Notes: generated from the letters alone by a model not told the origin. A DNA stretch of 64,000 nucleotides from Pseudorhizobium pelagicum (GCA_000722615.1 JOKI01000007.1:141623-205622), one strand, 5' to 3'; shown: positions 8,246 to 18,197, counted from the stretch's first letter. Numbers and translations: made by a program.

Positions 8246-9190
8246 CTATTCCCGGTTTTTTGCCAGTTTTGCAAGAGGGTGATGCGTTTGTACCAATTGG
8301 CGCAACCTCTCTTCAAGCACGTGGGTATAGATCTGTGTGGTGGAAATGTCCGAATGGCCAAGCAGTTCCTGTACCACGCGAAGGTCGGCACCATTCTGCA
8401 GCAGGTGACTTGCGAAGGCGTGCCGCATCACGTGCGGAGAGATTGCGGAGCTTTTGAGGCCGGCGCGGGCGGCAAGCGCCTTGAGGTCGCGGCCGAAGAC
8501 CTGCCGCGGCAGATAGCCCTCCTTGCCGGAGGAGGGAAAGAGCCAGGGATTGTCGTCGGCGTCTGGGATTTCCGCACGCCTCGCCTCGCCGTAGCGCCGC
8601 ACCGTTTCAATTGCGGAGCGGGACAGGGGAACGAGCCTCTCCTTGTTGCCCTTTCCCTTGACGATCAGGAAGCGGCCTTCCTGATCGAGAACCCGCGCCG
8701 GGAGCGAGACCAGTTCGCTGACGCGCATGCCGGTGGCATAGAGCAGTTCCAGGAGCGTCAGCATCCGCAGCCGGGAGAATTGGCCGGGGGAGGTATCGTC
8801 CGCTTCCTCGGCGGCACGCGTGAGGAGCCGGGTCACCTCCTCTTCGCTCATGATCTTCGGCAGCGTCCTGCCCTTTGCCGGGCTGTCGAGAACTGCCGTC
8901 GGGTCATCCCCACGCAGGCCCTCGGCGTAGAGGAACTTGTAGAACTGCCGCATCGCCGACAGTCGCCGTGCCTGAGAGCTCGGGGCAAATCCGCTCTTGC
9001 CCAGACCGGAGAGATAGGCGCGCAGGTCGCTGCTGCTGGCCTCGATCGTCTGCACCCGCCTGGCCGCCATGAAGCCGAAGAGGTCTTCGAGGTCGTGTTC
9101 GTAGGAGACGAGCGTGTTGCCGGCCGCGCCCCGTTCGGCGCTCATCATCTCCAGGAAGGCTTCGATATGGGCTCGGGTCAGGTCGGCCAC
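8246..9190 (-). CDS. xerD: Tyrosine recombinase XerD
   Basis: A 314-residue site-specific recombinase that, with XerC, resolves chromosome dimers at dif under FtsK control. An N-terminal SAM-like DNA-binding domain (1-90) precedes the catalytic domain with R156, K179, H253, R256, H279 and the nucleophile Y288 ('QIYTHV'), all present. Length and the linkage to accA and aroKB fit the chromosomal housekeeping enzyme, not a phage integrase. A short membrane-protein gene lies 7 bases upstream on the same strand. Confidence 0.95.
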   Translation of the reverse strand: MADLTRAHIEAFLEMMSAERGAAGNTLVSYEHDLEDLFGFMAARRVQTIEASSSDLRAYLSGLGKSGFAPSSQARRLSAMRQFYKFLYAEGLRGDDPTAVLDSPAKGRTLPKIMSEEEVTRLLTRAAEEADDTSPGQFSRLRMLTLLELLYATGMRVSELVSLPARVLDQEGRFLIVKGKGNKERLVPLSRSAIETVRRYGEARRAEIPDADDNPWLFPSSGKEGYLPRQVFGRDLKALAARAGLKSSAISPHVMRHAFASHLLQNGADLRVVQELLGHSDISTTQIYTHVLEERLRQLVQTHHPLAKLAKNRE

Positions 9191-9197
9191 GCGGACC

Positions 9198-9353
9198 TCA
9201 CTCCTGTGGCGCAGGGTTCAGGCGTTCCGACGGGACACGAACGGTGACATCGCGTTCTCGCGGCTCGACGAGGAAGACCAGAGCCAGCATGCTCCCGTAG
9301 ATGATCGCGGCGATGACCGCGATGACGGACAGGAAGCGGAAGAGGGTGGGCAT
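9198..9353 (-). CDS. Short single-pass membrane protein of unknown function
   Basis: A 51-residue protein: a short N-terminus, one hydrophobic helix (about 5-30, '[20 protein letters not shown]'), then a charged tail ending '[10 protein letters not shown]'. It begins at the ATG at 9353 and ends 7 bases before xerD, so the two are probably co-transcribed. I do not recognise a function. The gene is credible because of tight packing, the operon position and a sensible hydrophobic profile. Confidence 0.65.
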   Translation of the reverse strand: MPTLFRFLSVIAVIAAIIYGSMLALVFLVEPRERDVTVRVPSERLNPAPQE

Positions 9354-9461
9354 CGGTCGGGATTTCCTTCGCGAATCCTGATGGAGACGGTTCAACTATA
9401 TGCGAAATGGCTGCTGCATGCGCAAGCTGGCGTTGAGCCGGGACTTTGCGCACCGCATGGC

Positions 9462-9490
9462 TTGACGCTGCGGGTCCATTTGTCGATACC
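9462..9490 (+). promoter_or_regulatory. Candidate sigma70 promoter of aroK-aroB
   Basis: TTGACG, preceded by C as in rhizobial -35 boxes, is followed after 17 bases by GATACC. Transcription would start about 17 bases before the aroK ATG. The -10 match is only partial. Confidence 0.35.
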
Positions 9491-9513
9491 CTTCTATAAA
9501 TGGATCTCGGACG

Positions 9514-10107
9514 ATGAATGACCTTCTTATGCCCGTTGCGGTACCCTCCCTCGCCAGTCAGGCGCGTGCGGCGCTCGGCAAGCGCAACCTCATCTTCGTC
9601 GGGTTGATGGGGGCGGGGAAGTCTGTGATCGGCCGCATGGTCGCGCAGGCGCTCTCCATTCCGTTCATCGATACCGACGCCGAAATCGAGCGGGTTTCGC
9701 GGATGACGATTGCCGAGCTGTTTACAGCCTATGGCGAGACCGAGTTCCGCTCGCTGGAAACCCGGGTGATCGCCCGCCTGCTGGAGGGCGGGCCGCGGGT
9801 CATCTCGACGGGCGGCGGCGCGTTCATCAACGAGCATACCCGCAAGGTCATCAAGGAGGGCGGCGTTTCGCTCTGGCTGAAGGCAGACCTCGATGTTCTC
9901 TGGGAACGGGTGAACAAGCGCGATCATCGGCCTCTGCTGAAGACGCAGAACCCCAAGGCGACGCTGGAGCAGCTGATGAACCAACGCTACCCGATCTATG
10001 CCGAGGCGGATCTGATCGTGCCGTCCGGCAACGTGCGAAAAGAGACGATGGTAACGAATGTTCTGTCGGCACTGGTTGGGCCTGCAGAGAAAGGTGACGC
10101 ACAATGA
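9514..10107 (+). CDS. aroK: Shikimate kinase
   Basis: A 197-residue kinase that phosphorylates shikimate at O3 with ATP, the fifth step towards chorismate. The Walker A 'GLMGAGKS' is at 30-37; 'DTDAEIER' provides the Mg/shikimate-binding aspartates, and 'ISTGGGAF' is the glycine-rich substrate loop. It carries about 20 extra N-terminal residues relative to E. coli AroK, as is usual in rhizobia. The stop overlaps the aroB start as ATGA, so the two are translationally coupled. Confidence 0.96.
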   Translation: MNDLLMPVAVPSLASQARAALGKRNLIFVGLMGAGKSVIGRMVAQALSIPFIDTDAEIERVSRMTIAELFTAYGETEFRSLETRVIARLLEGGPRVISTGGGAFINEHTRKVIKEGGVSLWLKADLDVLWERVNKRDHRPLLKTQNPKATLEQLMNQRYPIYAEADLIVPSGNVRKETMVTNVLSALVGPAEKGDAQ

Positions 10108-11231
10108 ATGCTCCTTCGTCCACAACCGGCGAGCGGCTGGTTCATGTGCCACTCGGAGACCGGGCCTACGACATCCTGATCGGTCCGGGTCTGATTGCCA
10201 GGGCCGGCGGCGAAATCATTGCAAGGCTCACTGGCCGGCGCGTTGCGATCATCACCGACGAGAACGTCGGGCCGCTCTACCTGGCGCAGCTCATGGACAG
10301 CCTGCAGACCGACGGCTTCGAGGCTGTCTCGCTGGTGCTTCCGCCCGGCGAGAAGACAAAGAGCATGGACGGGCTTGCGGCGGCGACGGACATGATCCTC
10401 GCGGCCCGCATCGAACGCGGTGATGCCGTCATCGCTCTCGGCGGCGGCGTCATCGGAGACCTCGCCGGCTTTGCCGCCGGCATCGTGCGCCGCGGCGTGC
10501 GCTTCATCCAGATTCCGACATCGCTTCTGGCGCAGGTCGATTCCTCCGTCGGCGGCAAGACCGGCATCAACACCCGGCACGGCAAGAACCTGCTTGGCGT
10601 CTTCCACCAGCCTGATCTGGTGCTGGCCGACACGGCGGTGCTCGACAGCCTGTCGCCGCGGGAGTTCCGGGCCGGCTATGCCGAAATCGCCAAATACGGA
10701 CTGATCGACAAGCCGTATTTCTTCCACTGGCTGGAAAAGAACTGGAAGAAGGTTTTCGAGGGCGGGCCGGAGCGGATCGAGGCGATCGCCATCAGTTGCC
10801 AGGCGAAGGCGGATGTCGTCGTCGAGGACGAGCGTGAGACGGGACGGCGCGCGCTTCTCAATCTCGGCCATACCTTCGGTCACGCACTGGAGGCGGCGAC
10901 CGGCTACGACAGCAGCCGGCTGGTGCATGGCGAAGGCGTGGCGATCGGCATGGTGCTCGCTCACCAGTTTTCCGCCCGACTCAATCTCGCCAGCCCGGAT
11001 GATGGTCAGCGCGTGGCCGCGCATCTTGCCGAGGTCGGCCTTCCCACGAGGATGGTGGATATTGAAGGTGGGCTGCCGCCGACCCAGATATTGATGGAGG
11101 CGATCGCGCAGGACAAGAAGGTCAAGAGCGGCAAGCTCACCTTGATCCTCACGCGCGGTATCGGCCAGTCTTTTGTCGCGGACGACGTGCCGACGTCGGA
11201 AGTGTTCAGTTTCCTTGAGGACATGCGTTAG
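10104..11231 (+). CDS. aroB: 3-dehydroquinate synthase
   Basis: A 375-residue NAD- and metal-dependent enzyme that cyclises DAHP to 3-dehydroquinate, the second shikimate-pathway step. Signatures include 'ALGGGVIGDLAGF', 'QIPTSLLAQVDSSVGGKTGI' and the zinc-site histidines in 'LGHTFGHALE' and 'LVHGEGVAIGM'. It overlaps aroK by 4 bases. The CBS-domain membrane protein gene begins 8 bases after the stop, so the three probably share a transcript. Confidence 0.97.
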   Translation: MNAPSSTTGERLVHVPLGDRAYDILIGPGLIARAGGEIIARLTGRRVAIITDENVGPLYLAQLMDSLQTDGFEAVSLVLPPGEKTKSMDGLAAATDMILAARIERGDAVIALGGGVIGDLAGFAAGIVRRGVRFIQIPTSLLAQVDSSVGGKTGINTRHGKNLLGVFHQPDLVLADTAVLDSLSPREFRAGYAEIAKYGLIDKPYFFHWLEKNWKKVFEGGPERIEAIAISCQAKADVVVEDERETGRRALLNLGHTFGHALEAATGYDSSRLVHGEGVAIGMVLAHQFSARLNLASPDDGQRVAAHLAEVGLPTRMVDIEGGLPPTQILMEAIAQDKKVKSGKLTLILTRGIGQSFVADDVPTSEVFSFLEDMR

Positions 11232-11239
11232 GGACCATT

Positions 11240-12544
11240 TTGGAAGCTTTTTTCTCTGTCGTCGCCGACTACTGGCTGACGCTCATATCCATCGTGCTGC
11301 TGATCATTGCCTCGGGCTTTTTTTCCGGGTCCGAAACGGCTCTGACGGCGGCATCGCCGGCGCGTATGCACACGCTGGAAAGCAATGGCGATGAACGGGC
11401 AGGCGTCGTCGGAGCGCTGATCAAGCGTCGCGACCGTCTGATCGGGGCATTGCTGATCGGCAACAACCTCGTCAACATCCTGGCTTCGTCGCTGACCACC
11501 AGCCTGTTCCTGGCTGTGTTCGGCGATTCCGGCGTCGCCTTCGCGACGCTGTTGATGACGGCCCTGCTGGTGATCTTCTCCGAAGTCCTTCCCAAGAGCT
11601 GGGCGATCTCGGCGCCGGACCGGTTCGCCATGTTCGTGGCGCCGTTCGTGCGGCTCTTCGTGGCCGTCGTCGGGCCGCTGTCCAGCGGCGTCAACGCCAT
11701 CGTCCGCGGAATCCTGGCGATCTTCGGGGTTAATCTCTCGCGCGAGGCATCGATGCTCTCCGCACACGAGGAACTGCGCAGCGCGCTCGACCACCTGCAC
11801 CGCGAGGGCGGGTTCAAGAAGGCGGACCGTGACCGCATGGGTGGTCTTCTGGATCTCGAGGAACTGGAAGTCTCCGACGTCATGAAGCACCGGACCGTGA
11901 TGCGTGCCGTCAATGCTGACGATCCGCCGGAGGTGGCCGTGCGGACGGTGCTCGAGAGCCCCTTCACGCGCATGCCGCTGTGGCGCAACTCGACGGAGAA
12001 CATCATCGGCGTCGTGCACGCTAAGGATCTTCTGCGGGCGCTTGCCGAACCGAATGTCGAGCCCGAGAACCTGGACATCGTCAAGATCGCCCAGAAGCCG
12101 TGGTTCGTGCCGGACAGCACGACCCTCAAGGACCAGCTCAACGCCTTTCTGCGCCGCAAGGTGCATTTTGCCGTGGTCGTCGACGAATATGGCGAGGTTC
12201 AGGGGATCGTGACGCTGGAAGACATCCTGGAGGAGATCGTCGGCGATATTGCCGATGAGCACGATCTGGAGATCCAGGGTGTACGGCAGGAGGCCGACGG
12301 CTCCATCATCGTCGATGGCTCCGTGCCGATCCGCGACCTCAACCGGGCGCTCGACTGGAACCTCCCCGACGACGAGGCGACGACGATTGCCGGACTGGTC
12401 ATCCATGAATCGAAGCTCATCCCGCAGGAGCGGCAAGCGTTCACCTTCTATGGAAAGCGCTTCATCGTCATGAAGCGGGAGAAGAACCGCATCACGCGAC
12501 TTCGAATTCGCCCGGCCGATTCTGTCAACCTGCCGGCGGAATAG
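11240..12544 (+). CDS. HlyC/CorC-family membrane protein (DUF21, CBS pair, CorC_HlyC domain)
   Basis: A 434-residue inner-membrane protein. The N-terminal DUF21 part has several hydrophobic helices (about 10-35, 65-90, 95-120, 130-155). It is followed by two CBS domains (about 210-330; 'VMKHRTVMRAV', 'FAVVVDEYGEVQGIVTLEDI') and a C-terminal CorC_HlyC domain. The family is linked to Mg2+/Co2+ efflux or tolerance; the transported ion here is unknown. It begins with TTG after AGGGA. It sits directly behind aroKB. Confidence 0.88.
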   Translation: MEAFFSVVADYWLTLISIVLLIIASGFFSGSETALTAASPARMHTLESNGDERAGVVGALIKRRDRLIGALLIGNNLVNILASSLTTSLFLAVFGDSGVAFATLLMTALLVIFSEVLPKSWAISAPDRFAMFVAPFVRLFVAVVGPLSSGVNAIVRGILAIFGVNLSREASMLSAHEELRSALDHLHREGGFKKADRDRMGGLLDLEELEVSDVMKHRTVMRAVNADDPPEVAVRTVLESPFTRMPLWRNSTENIIGVVHAKDLLRALAEPNVEPENLDIVKIAQKPWFVPDSTTLKDQLNAFLRRKVHFAVVVDEYGEVQGIVTLEDILEEIVGDIADEHDLEIQGVRQEADGSIIVDGSVPIRDLNRALDWNLPDDEATTIAGLVIHESKLIPQERQAFTFYGKRFIVMKREKNRITRLRIRPADSVNLPAE

Positions 12545-12545
12545 C

Positions 12546-12827
12546 TTACCAGCGCGTCGGTTCGCCGGGTGCCGACGCTTCGACAGCCAGCGCATGCAGC
12601 CCGGCCTCGAGCTCCGGCTTCAACAGCTCGTTGACCGCCCTGTGCCGCTCCAGGCGGCTCATCTTCGAGAATTTTTCCGAGACGATGCGGACCCTCATGT
12701 GGGTTTCGCCAGTTCCGTCGAAGCTTTCCTGATGGCCGGCGTGTTGATGGCTTTCGTTGATGACTTCCAGGCGCTCGGGAGCAAGACCGTCCTGGAGTAG
12801 GATCTCTATACGGGATTTTACGGACAT
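12546..12827 (-). CDS. bolA: BolA-family protein
   Basis: A 93-residue BolA/YrbA-fold protein. It has 'LEVINESHQHAGH', whose conserved histidines bind a [2Fe-2S] cluster together with monothiol glutaredoxin, and 'FSKMSRLERHRAVNELL'. BolA proteins act in iron-sulfur handling and stress-related morphology. It converges with the CorC-like gene (1-base gap) and is divergent from the J-domain gene. The dithiol-type Grx3 at 60767 is not its usual partner. Confidence 0.92.
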   Translation of the reverse strand: MSVKSRIEILLQDGLAPERLEVINESHQHAGHQESFDGTGETHMRVRIVSEKFSKMSRLERHRAVNELLKPELEAGLHALAVEASAPGEPTRW

Positions 12828-12928
12828 GAGCAGCCTTCACAGATCGGTAGGGGGTGATCCAGAGAGCAGCAAGAAAGGGGTTTGTCAATTCTTGTTCGTC
12901 TTCCTCGCGCACCCCATAATGAGGTCAA

Positions 12929-13555
12929 ATGAAACTGGATTCCAAATACTTCGATCGCATTCGGACGCGCCGGAAAACACAGCAGGAAACGGTCGCCGAG
13001 GCGCCGACCTGCCAATGGGACGGGTGCGACCGCCCGGGCGCACATCGGGCGCCGGTCGGACGCAATGCCGAGGGGCAGTTCTTCCTCTTCTGCTTTGAGC
13101 ACGTGAAGGACTACAACAAGGGCTACAATTACTTCTCGGGCCTGTCCGACAGCGAGATCGCGCGCTACCAGAAGGAGGCGATCACCGGTCATCGTCCCAC
13201 CTGGGCCGTCGGGGTCAACAAGGGTGCCAAGCATGCATCCATGCATTCGACGATCCGGTCGGGGCCTGGAGGGGCAGCCCACAAGATCAAGGATCCGTTC
13301 GGCTTCGTCGCTTCGAGCCGGAGTGCCGGTCCGCGCACGGAGCCGCAGGCGCGCAAGCTGAAGACGCTGGAGGCCAAGGCGTTCGACACCATGGGTCTTG
13401 GCGCCAGGGCAACCTCGGCGGAGATCAAGAGCCGGTACAAGGAGCTGGTGAAGATGCACCATCCGGACGCCAACGGCGGCGATCGCGGCTCGGAGGAACG
13501 TTTTCGAGAGGTGATCCAAGCATATCAGTTGTTGAAGCAAGCAGGTTTCTGCTAA
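12929..13555 (+). CDS. DnaJ (J-domain) co-chaperone-like protein with N-terminal Cys/His region
   Basis: A 208-residue protein. A C-terminal J-domain (about 150-206) carries the 'HHPDANGG' motif (HPD) needed to stimulate DnaK; there is no G/F or zinc-finger region of true DnaJ. The N-terminal 100 residues contain '[12 protein letters not shown]' and 'LFCFEHV', a possible metal site. It sits 59 bases before cobS in the same direction. Its client is unknown, though the position suggests help with cobaltochelatase assembly (inference only). Confidence 0.87.
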   Translation: MKLDSKYFDRIRTRRKTQQETVAEAPTCQWDGCDRPGAHRAPVGRNAEGQFFLFCFEHVKDYNKGYNYFSGLSDSEIARYQKEAITGHRPTWAVGVNKGAKHASMHSTIRSGPGGAAHKIKDPFGFVASSRSAGPRTEPQARKLKTLEAKAFDTMGLGARATSAEIKSRYKELVKMHHPDANGGDRGSEERFREVIQAYQLLKQAGFC

Positions 13556-13614
13556 GCGATAAATCAGTTGAAAGAGGACTGACGGCGGGCGGTGGCTCGC
13601 GCCTTGGAGAGATA

Positions 13615-14607
13615 ATGAGCAAGATCGATCTTGATATTTCAAACCTTCCCGACACCACTGTTTCAGTCCGTGAGGTCTTCGGCATCGACTCCGACATCCG
13701 GGTCCCCGCCTACAGCAACGGCGACCCCTATGTCCCCGACCTCGATCCCGACTATCTTTTTGACCGCGACACGACGCTCGCGATCCTGGCCGGTTTCTCG
13801 CACAACCGTCGTGTGATGGTGTCCGGCTTTCACGGCACCGGCAAATCGACGCATATCGAGCAGGTGGCCGCGCGCCTGAACTGGCCCTGCGTGCGCATCA
13901 ACCTCGACAGCCACGTCAGCCGTATCGATCTCGTCGGCAAGGACGCGATCGTGCTGAAGGACGGCAAGCAGATCACCGAATTCAAGGACGGCATCCTGCC
14001 CTGGGCCTACCAGCACAATGTCGCGCTCGTCTTCGATGAATACGATGCCGGCCGCCCCGACGTGATGTTCGTCATCCAGCGCGTGCTGGAAAGTTCGGGC
14101 CGCCTGACGCTTCTCGACCAGAGCCGCGTCATCAGGCCGCACCCGGCTTTCCGGCTGTTTGCGACTGCCAACACGGTCGGCCTTGGCGATACCACCGGCC
14201 TCTATCACGGCACGCAGCAGATCAACCAGGCGCAGATGGACCGCTGGTCCATCGTCACCACGCTGAACTACCTGCCGCACGACAAGGAAGTCGACATCGT
14301 CGTCGCCAAGGTGAAGAGCTTCGGCAAGACGACCGAAGGCCGCGAAACTGTCTCGAAGATGGTGCGCGTTGCCGATCTCACCCGCTCGGCCTTCATGAAC
14401 GGCGACCTGTCGACGCTGATGAGCCCGCGGACCGTCATCACCTGGGCAGAGAACGTGGATATCTTCGGCGACATTGCCTTTGCCTTCCGCATCACCTTCC
14501 TCAACAAGTGCGACGAGCTTGAGCGTACGCTGGTGGCCGAACAGTACCAGCGGGCCTTCGGCGTGGAGCTGAAAGAGAGTGCGGCCAACATCGTACTCGG
14601 AGCCTGA
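13615..14607 (+). CDS. cobS: Cobaltochelatase AAA+ subunit CobS
   Basis: A 330-residue AAA+ ATPase. With CobT and CobN it inserts cobalt into hydrogenobyrinate a,c-diamide in the aerobic cobalamin pathway. Walker A 'GFHGTGKST' is at 71-79, Walker B is 'ALVFDEYDA', and '[11 protein letters not shown]' is the sensor region. Length and sequence match rhizobial CobS. cobT follows 14 bases later. CobN is not in this window, which is typical of rhizobia, where cobST stand apart from the main cob cluster. Confidence 0.97.
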   Translation: MSKIDLDISNLPDTTVSVREVFGIDSDIRVPAYSNGDPYVPDLDPDYLFDRDTTLAILAGFSHNRRVMVSGFHGTGKSTHIEQVAARLNWPCVRINLDSHVSRIDLVGKDAIVLKDGKQITEFKDGILPWAYQHNVALVFDEYDAGRPDVMFVIQRVLESSGRLTLLDQSRVIRPHPAFRLFATANTVGLGDTTGLYHGTQQINQAQMDRWSIVTTLNYLPHDKEVDIVVAKVKSFGKTTEGRETVSKMVRVADLTRSAFMNGDLSTLMSPRTVITWAENVDIFGDIAFAFRITFLNKCDELERTLVAEQYQRAFGVELKESAANIVLGA

Positions 14608-14621
14608 GGTAATAAAGACGG

Positions 14622-16508
14622 ATGGCAGGACGCGGCGATAATCTGAAGGGCAAAACGGGCGGACCCGTCGACGTCGAACCGCTGCGCCGGGCGATTACCG
14701 GCTGCGTCCGCTCGATTGCCGGCGACAGCGAGGTCGAGGTCAGCTTCAGCAACGACCGTCCGGGGCTTGCCGGCGAGCGGGTCCGCCTGCCGGAAATCTC
14801 CAAGCGACCGACGGCCCAGGAACTGGCGGTCACCCGCGGCCTTGGCGATTCCATGGCGCTGCGGATTGCCTGCCACGACACCAATGTCCACGCCAATCTC
14901 TCGCCGCAGGGTGCCGATGCGCGCAGCGTCTTCGACGCCGTGGAGCAGGCGCGCGTCGAATCGATCGGCGCCCTGCGCATGACCGGCATGGCGTCGAACA
15001 TCGAGTCCATGAATGCGGAGAAATACGCCAAGGCGAACTTCTCCGGCATCGAGCGCCAGGAAGATGCGCCGCTTGCCGAAGCCATGGCGATGATGGTGCG
15101 CGAAAAGCTCGCCGGTACCCGGACGCCGGCCAGCGCCGGCAAGGTGCTCGACCTCTGGCGCCCGTTCATCGAGGAAAAGGCAGGTCCTGCCCTCGACAAT
15201 CTGAAGGGTGCGCTCGAAGACCAGCAGGCGTTCGCCAAGCTCGTCCGCAACATGCTGTCGTCCATGCAGATGGCGGAGGACCTCGGCGACGACGAGTCCG
15301 AGCCTGAGGAGATGGACAACCCCAACGACGAGGAGCAGCCGCGCAGCAACGAGGCCGACAACGAGGAGGTCGAGGAGGAGGCTGGCTCCGATGCAGCGCC
15401 GGCCGAGCAGAGCGAGGCAGCCGACGACGAGCTCGACGAGGGCGAGATGGACGGCGCCGAAATGTCCGACGATGAAATGTCGGACGAGGCGGACGATCAT
15501 TCGGAAACGCCCGGCGAGACACGCCGGCCGCACAGCCCCTTCGACGACTTCAACGACAAGGTCGACTACCACATCTTTACGCAGGAATTCGACGAAGAGG
15601 TGCATGCCGAGGAGCTGTGCGACGAGGCCGAGCTCGACCGGCTGCGCGCCTTCCTGGACAAGCAGCTTGCGCACCTCCAGGGCGCCGTCGGACGGCTGGC
15701 GAACCGTCTGCAGCGCCGGCTGATGGCGCAGCAGAACCGCTCCTGGGATTTCGATCTCGAGGAAGGCTATCTCGATCCCGCCCGTCTCGTGCGCCTGATC
15801 ATCGATCCGATGCAGCCGCTCTCCTTCAAGAGGGAGCGCGATACGCAGTTTCGGGACACGGTGGTGTCGCTGGTCATCGACAATTCCGGCTCCATGCGCG
15901 GCCGGCCGATCACGGTGGCCGCGACCTGCGCCGACATCCTGGCCCGCACGCTCGAACGCTGTGGCGTGAAGGTCGAAATCCTCGGCTTCACCACCAAGGC
16001 GTGGAAGGGCGGCCAGAGCCGCGAGCAATGGCTGGCGAATGCCAAGCCGGCCAATCCGGGACGCCTCAACGATCTGCGCCACATCGTCTACAAGTCGGCG
16101 GACGCGCCCTGGCGCCGGTCGCGCCGCAATCTCGGGCTGATGATGCGCGAAGGCCTGCTCAAGGAAAACATTGACGGCGAGGCGCTGATGTGGGCGCACA
16201 ACCGTCTGATCGCGAGACCCGAGCAGCGCAAGATCATGATGATGATCTCCGACGGTGCGCCGGTCGATGATTCCACCCTTTCGGTCAATCCCGGCAATTA
16301 TCTGGAGCGGCACCTGCGAGCCGTGATCGAGCAGATCGAGATGCGCTCGTCGGTGGAATTGCTCGCCATCGGCATCGGTCATGATGTGACCCGCTATTAC
16401 CGCAAGGCTGTCACCATCGTCGATGCCGACGAGCTTGCCGGGGCGATGACCGAGCAGTTGGCTGCCCTCTTCGAGGAGAACGCAGGCAAGATGCGGCGGG
16501 CCGGTTGA
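14622..16508 (+). CDS. cobT: Cobaltochelatase subunit CobT
   Basis: A 628-residue partner of CobS. The N-terminal region (1-215) is helical. A strongly acidic linker (about 223-300, Glu/Asp-rich) follows, then a C-terminal von Willebrand A domain with the MIDAS motif 'DNSGSM' near residue 418 that binds Mg2+ and contacts CobN. The acidic linker and VWA order are the family hallmark, as in the BchD/ChlD subunits of Mg-chelatase. The stop overlaps the TTG start of the next gene. Confidence 0.96.
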   Translation: MAGRGDNLKGKTGGPVDVEPLRRAITGCVRSIAGDSEVEVSFSNDRPGLAGERVRLPEISKRPTAQELAVTRGLGDSMALRIACHDTNVHANLSPQGADARSVFDAVEQARVESIGALRMTGMASNIESMNAEKYAKANFSGIERQEDAPLAEAMAMMVREKLAGTRTPASAGKVLDLWRPFIEEKAGPALDNLKGALEDQQAFAKLVRNMLSSMQMAEDLGDDESEPEEMDNPNDEEQPRSNEADNEEVEEEAGSDAAPAEQSEAADDELDEGEMDGAEMSDDEMSDEADDHSETPGETRRPHSPFDDFNDKVDYHIFTQEFDEEVHAEELCDEAELDRLRAFLDKQLAHLQGAVGRLANRLQRRLMAQQNRSWDFDLEEGYLDPARLVRLIIDPMQPLSFKRERDTQFRDTVVSLVIDNSGSMRGRPITVAATCADILARTLERCGVKVEILGFTTKAWKGGQSREQWLANAKPANPGRLNDLRHIVYKSADAPWRRSRRNLGLMMREGLLKENIDGEALMWAHNRLIARPEQRKIMMMISDGAPVDDSTLSVNPGNYLERHLRAVIEQIEMRSSVELLAIGIGHDVTRYYRKAVTIVDADELAGAMTEQLAALFEENAGKMRRAG

Positions 16509-17509
16509 GGCGCAGGGTCGCGAAGCCGGGACGCCTGCTCGCCTGGACAGCAGGCGTTTTTTCGCTGGTTGCTTTCCCCGTCGCGCCTGCCGGCGAATTC
16601 GTGCCCGTCACCGCGCAGATCATCAAGACCTTCAGACAGGGATCGGCAAACAATGAACTGGGTCCGCTCCAGTTTCTCGGCGGGCTCCAGTATTCCTCTT
16701 CCGACAGGCGCCTCGGTGGCGTTTCGTCGATCCGGTTCAGACCAGATGGTCGCAGTTTCGTGGCCATTCTCGACAGCGGCGACTGGATGACGGGACAGAC
16801 CGTTCGTGACGGCGCCGGCCGTCTCGCCGGTCTTGCGGACATCTCGATCGCCCCGATGCTGGGTGCCGATGGCCAGCCTGGGTCCAAATCCGAGATGGAC
16901 TCAGAGGGGCTCGCCGCCCGCGGCAGCAAACTGATCGTCAGCTACGAAAGGCAGCACCGTATCGCTGCCTATCCCGATCCAGGGTTCGAGACCTCCAAGC
17001 CGCGTCCTGTCGACATGGTCATACCGAAGCGGGAGCTCCGGTCGAATGGCGGCATCGAGACGCTTGCGGTGGCGCCGGCAGGCAGTCCTCTCAAGGGTGC
17101 CATCGTGGCCGTGGCAGAGCGAAGCATCGATGGCGATGGCAACCTGTTTGCCGCCGTCCTGGACGGCCCGTTGAAAGGGGTATTCAAAGTTTCCAAGGAA
17201 GACCCCTGGGATGTCACCGACGGCGATTTCCTGCCGGACGGCGACCTTCTGCTGCTGGAGCGACGGTTCAGCTTCACCGGCGGCGTCGGCATGCGCATCC
17301 GGCGCATCGATGACCGCACGATCCGGCCCGGTGCCGTGGTCGACGGCAAGGTGCTGATCGAAGCCGACATGAGCGCCGAGATCGACAACATGGAGGGTCT
17401 CGATGTCATCCGGGGGCCGGAGGGCGACACGCGGATCATCCTCGTCTCCGACGACAACCGGTCGTTCCTGCAGCGCAACCTGATGCTGGAGTTCCGGCTG
17501 ACGGAATAG
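16505..17509 (+). CDS. Secreted esterase-like-activity-of-phytase family protein
   Basis: A 334-residue exported protein with an N-terminal signal peptide (cleavage near 'PVAPAG'). The rest resembles the 'esterase-like activity of phytase' beta-propeller family: 'FLGGLQYSS', 'DSEGLA', 'GGIETLAV', '[18 protein letters not shown]', '[11 protein letters not shown]'. The enzymatic substrate is not known. The TTG start overlaps the cobT stop as TTGA, so translation is coupled, although a role in cobalamin synthesis is not obvious. Confidence 0.8.
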   Translation: MRRRVAKPGRLLAWTAGVFSLVAFPVAPAGEFVPVTAQIIKTFRQGSANNELGPLQFLGGLQYSSSDRRLGGVSSIRFRPDGRSFVAILDSGDWMTGQTVRDGAGRLAGLADISIAPMLGADGQPGSKSEMDSEGLAARGSKLIVSYERQHRIAAYPDPGFETSKPRPVDMVIPKRELRSNGGIETLAVAPAGSPLKGAIVAVAERSIDGDGNLFAAVLDGPLKGVFKVSKEDPWDVTDGDFLPDGDLLLLERRFSFTGGVGMRIRRIDDRTIRPGAVVDGKVLIEADMSAEIDNMEGLDVIRGPEGDTRIILVSDDNRSFLQRNLMLEFRLTE

Positions 17510-17532
17510 CGCCAGCCGGACGGGCCTATGGA

Positions 17533-18171
17533 TCAGCCGGTGGCCTTTGCCGGAGGCATGGGCTTCAGCACGGTCATCAGGGCGCCATAGGGTAGCAGCA
17601 TCACGATCCCGACCAGGATCTTCACGCCAAGATCGCCGAGAGCCCAGGACATCCAGCGGGGTGCGTCCGTCGACATGACACCCAGGATCGGTGCCCATTC
17701 GATGGCGAACGGCTCGTTGGGGCCGAGCACGGCAAACACGGGCGCGAACGCGAGCGAGAAGAACAGCGCCGTGTCGATGGTCGAGCCGACGAGCGATCCC
17801 GCCAGCGGCGCCTGCCACCATGTGTGGCGGCGCAGCCGGTTGAAGACCGAGATGTCGAGGAGCTGGCCGAACAGGAAGGCCGTGCCGGAGGCAATGGCAA
17901 TGCGCGGCATCGCGGTCCAGAAGGACACGGCGACCCCGACGACGAAGCCTGCCAGCACCACGCGCCGGGCAATCGACGGCCCGAACTGTCGGTTGGTGAG
18001 GTCCGTGACGAGAAAGGCGATGGGATAGGTGAAGGCGCCCCAGGTCAGGAGATCGCCGAGCGCCACCCCGAACAGGGAGCCGGACAGCGGAAACTGGACG
18101 AAGAAATTGGAGGCGACGACGATGGCCGCCATCAGAAGCGCGTAGACGGATGTATAGCGAAGGTATCGCAT
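17533..18171 (-). CDS. Queuosine-precursor transporter, VUT/YhhQ family
   Basis: A 212-residue integral membrane protein with about six hydrophobic helices. It has family motifs 'ASNFFVQFPL', 'YPIAFLVTDLTNRQFG' and 'FLFGQLLDISVFNRLRR'. YhhQ members import preQ0 or preQ1 for queuosine modification of tRNA. The start codon is embedded in an A-rich segment that may belong to a preQ1-I-like aptamer (see 18168-18197). The gene is alone on its strand, downstream of rpmB (109-base gap), and converges with the phytase-like gene. GluQRS, a later queuosine enzyme, lies at 44216. Confidence 0.87.
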   Translation of the reverse strand: MRYLRYTSVYALLMAAIVVASNFFVQFPLSGSLFGVALGDLLTWGAFTYPIAFLVTDLTNRQFGPSIARRVVLAGFVVGVAVSFWTAMPRIAIASGTAFLFGQLLDISVFNRLRRHTWWQAPLAGSLVGSTIDTALFFSLAFAPVFAVLGPNEPFAIEWAPILGVMSTDAPRWMSWALGDLGVKILVGIVMLLPYGALMTVLKPMPPAKATG

Positions 18172-18197
18172 TTTTTTACCCTGGGTGATGCCACCAG
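18168..18197 (-). promoter_or_regulatory. Possible preQ1-I-like riboswitch overlapping the yhhQ-type start codon
   Basis: On the minus strand CTGG (18197-18194) can pair with CCAG (18184-18181) around a 9-nt loop. The loop contains GCAT (18191-18188), which can pair with ATGC (18171-18168) lying after an A-rich stretch (GGTAAAAAA). This gives the H-type pseudoknot plan of class I preQ1 aptamers: P1 hairpin, A-rich tail, P2 with the loop. The order, size and A-tract resemble the Thermoanaerobacter aptamer. The AGGG ribosome site and the AUG are inside the fold, so ligand binding could block translation. This is a by-eye match; the loop is slightly shorter than in known examples. Confidence 0.4.

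Noticed and set aside
8246-9190. Tyrosine recombinase as a sign of an integrated element
   Set aside because: Sequence length and neighbours fit chromosomal XerD, and no phage genes, att repeats or island follow.
13556-13614. Cobalamin riboswitch in front of cobS
   Set aside because: The gap is only 59 bases, too short for the aptamer, and shows no B12-box-like motif.
14268-16382. A 704-codon open frame on the minus strand opposite cobS/cobT
   Set aside because: It is a mirror of high-GC coding DNA: it lies under two well-supported genes, has no family resemblance and no ribosome site.
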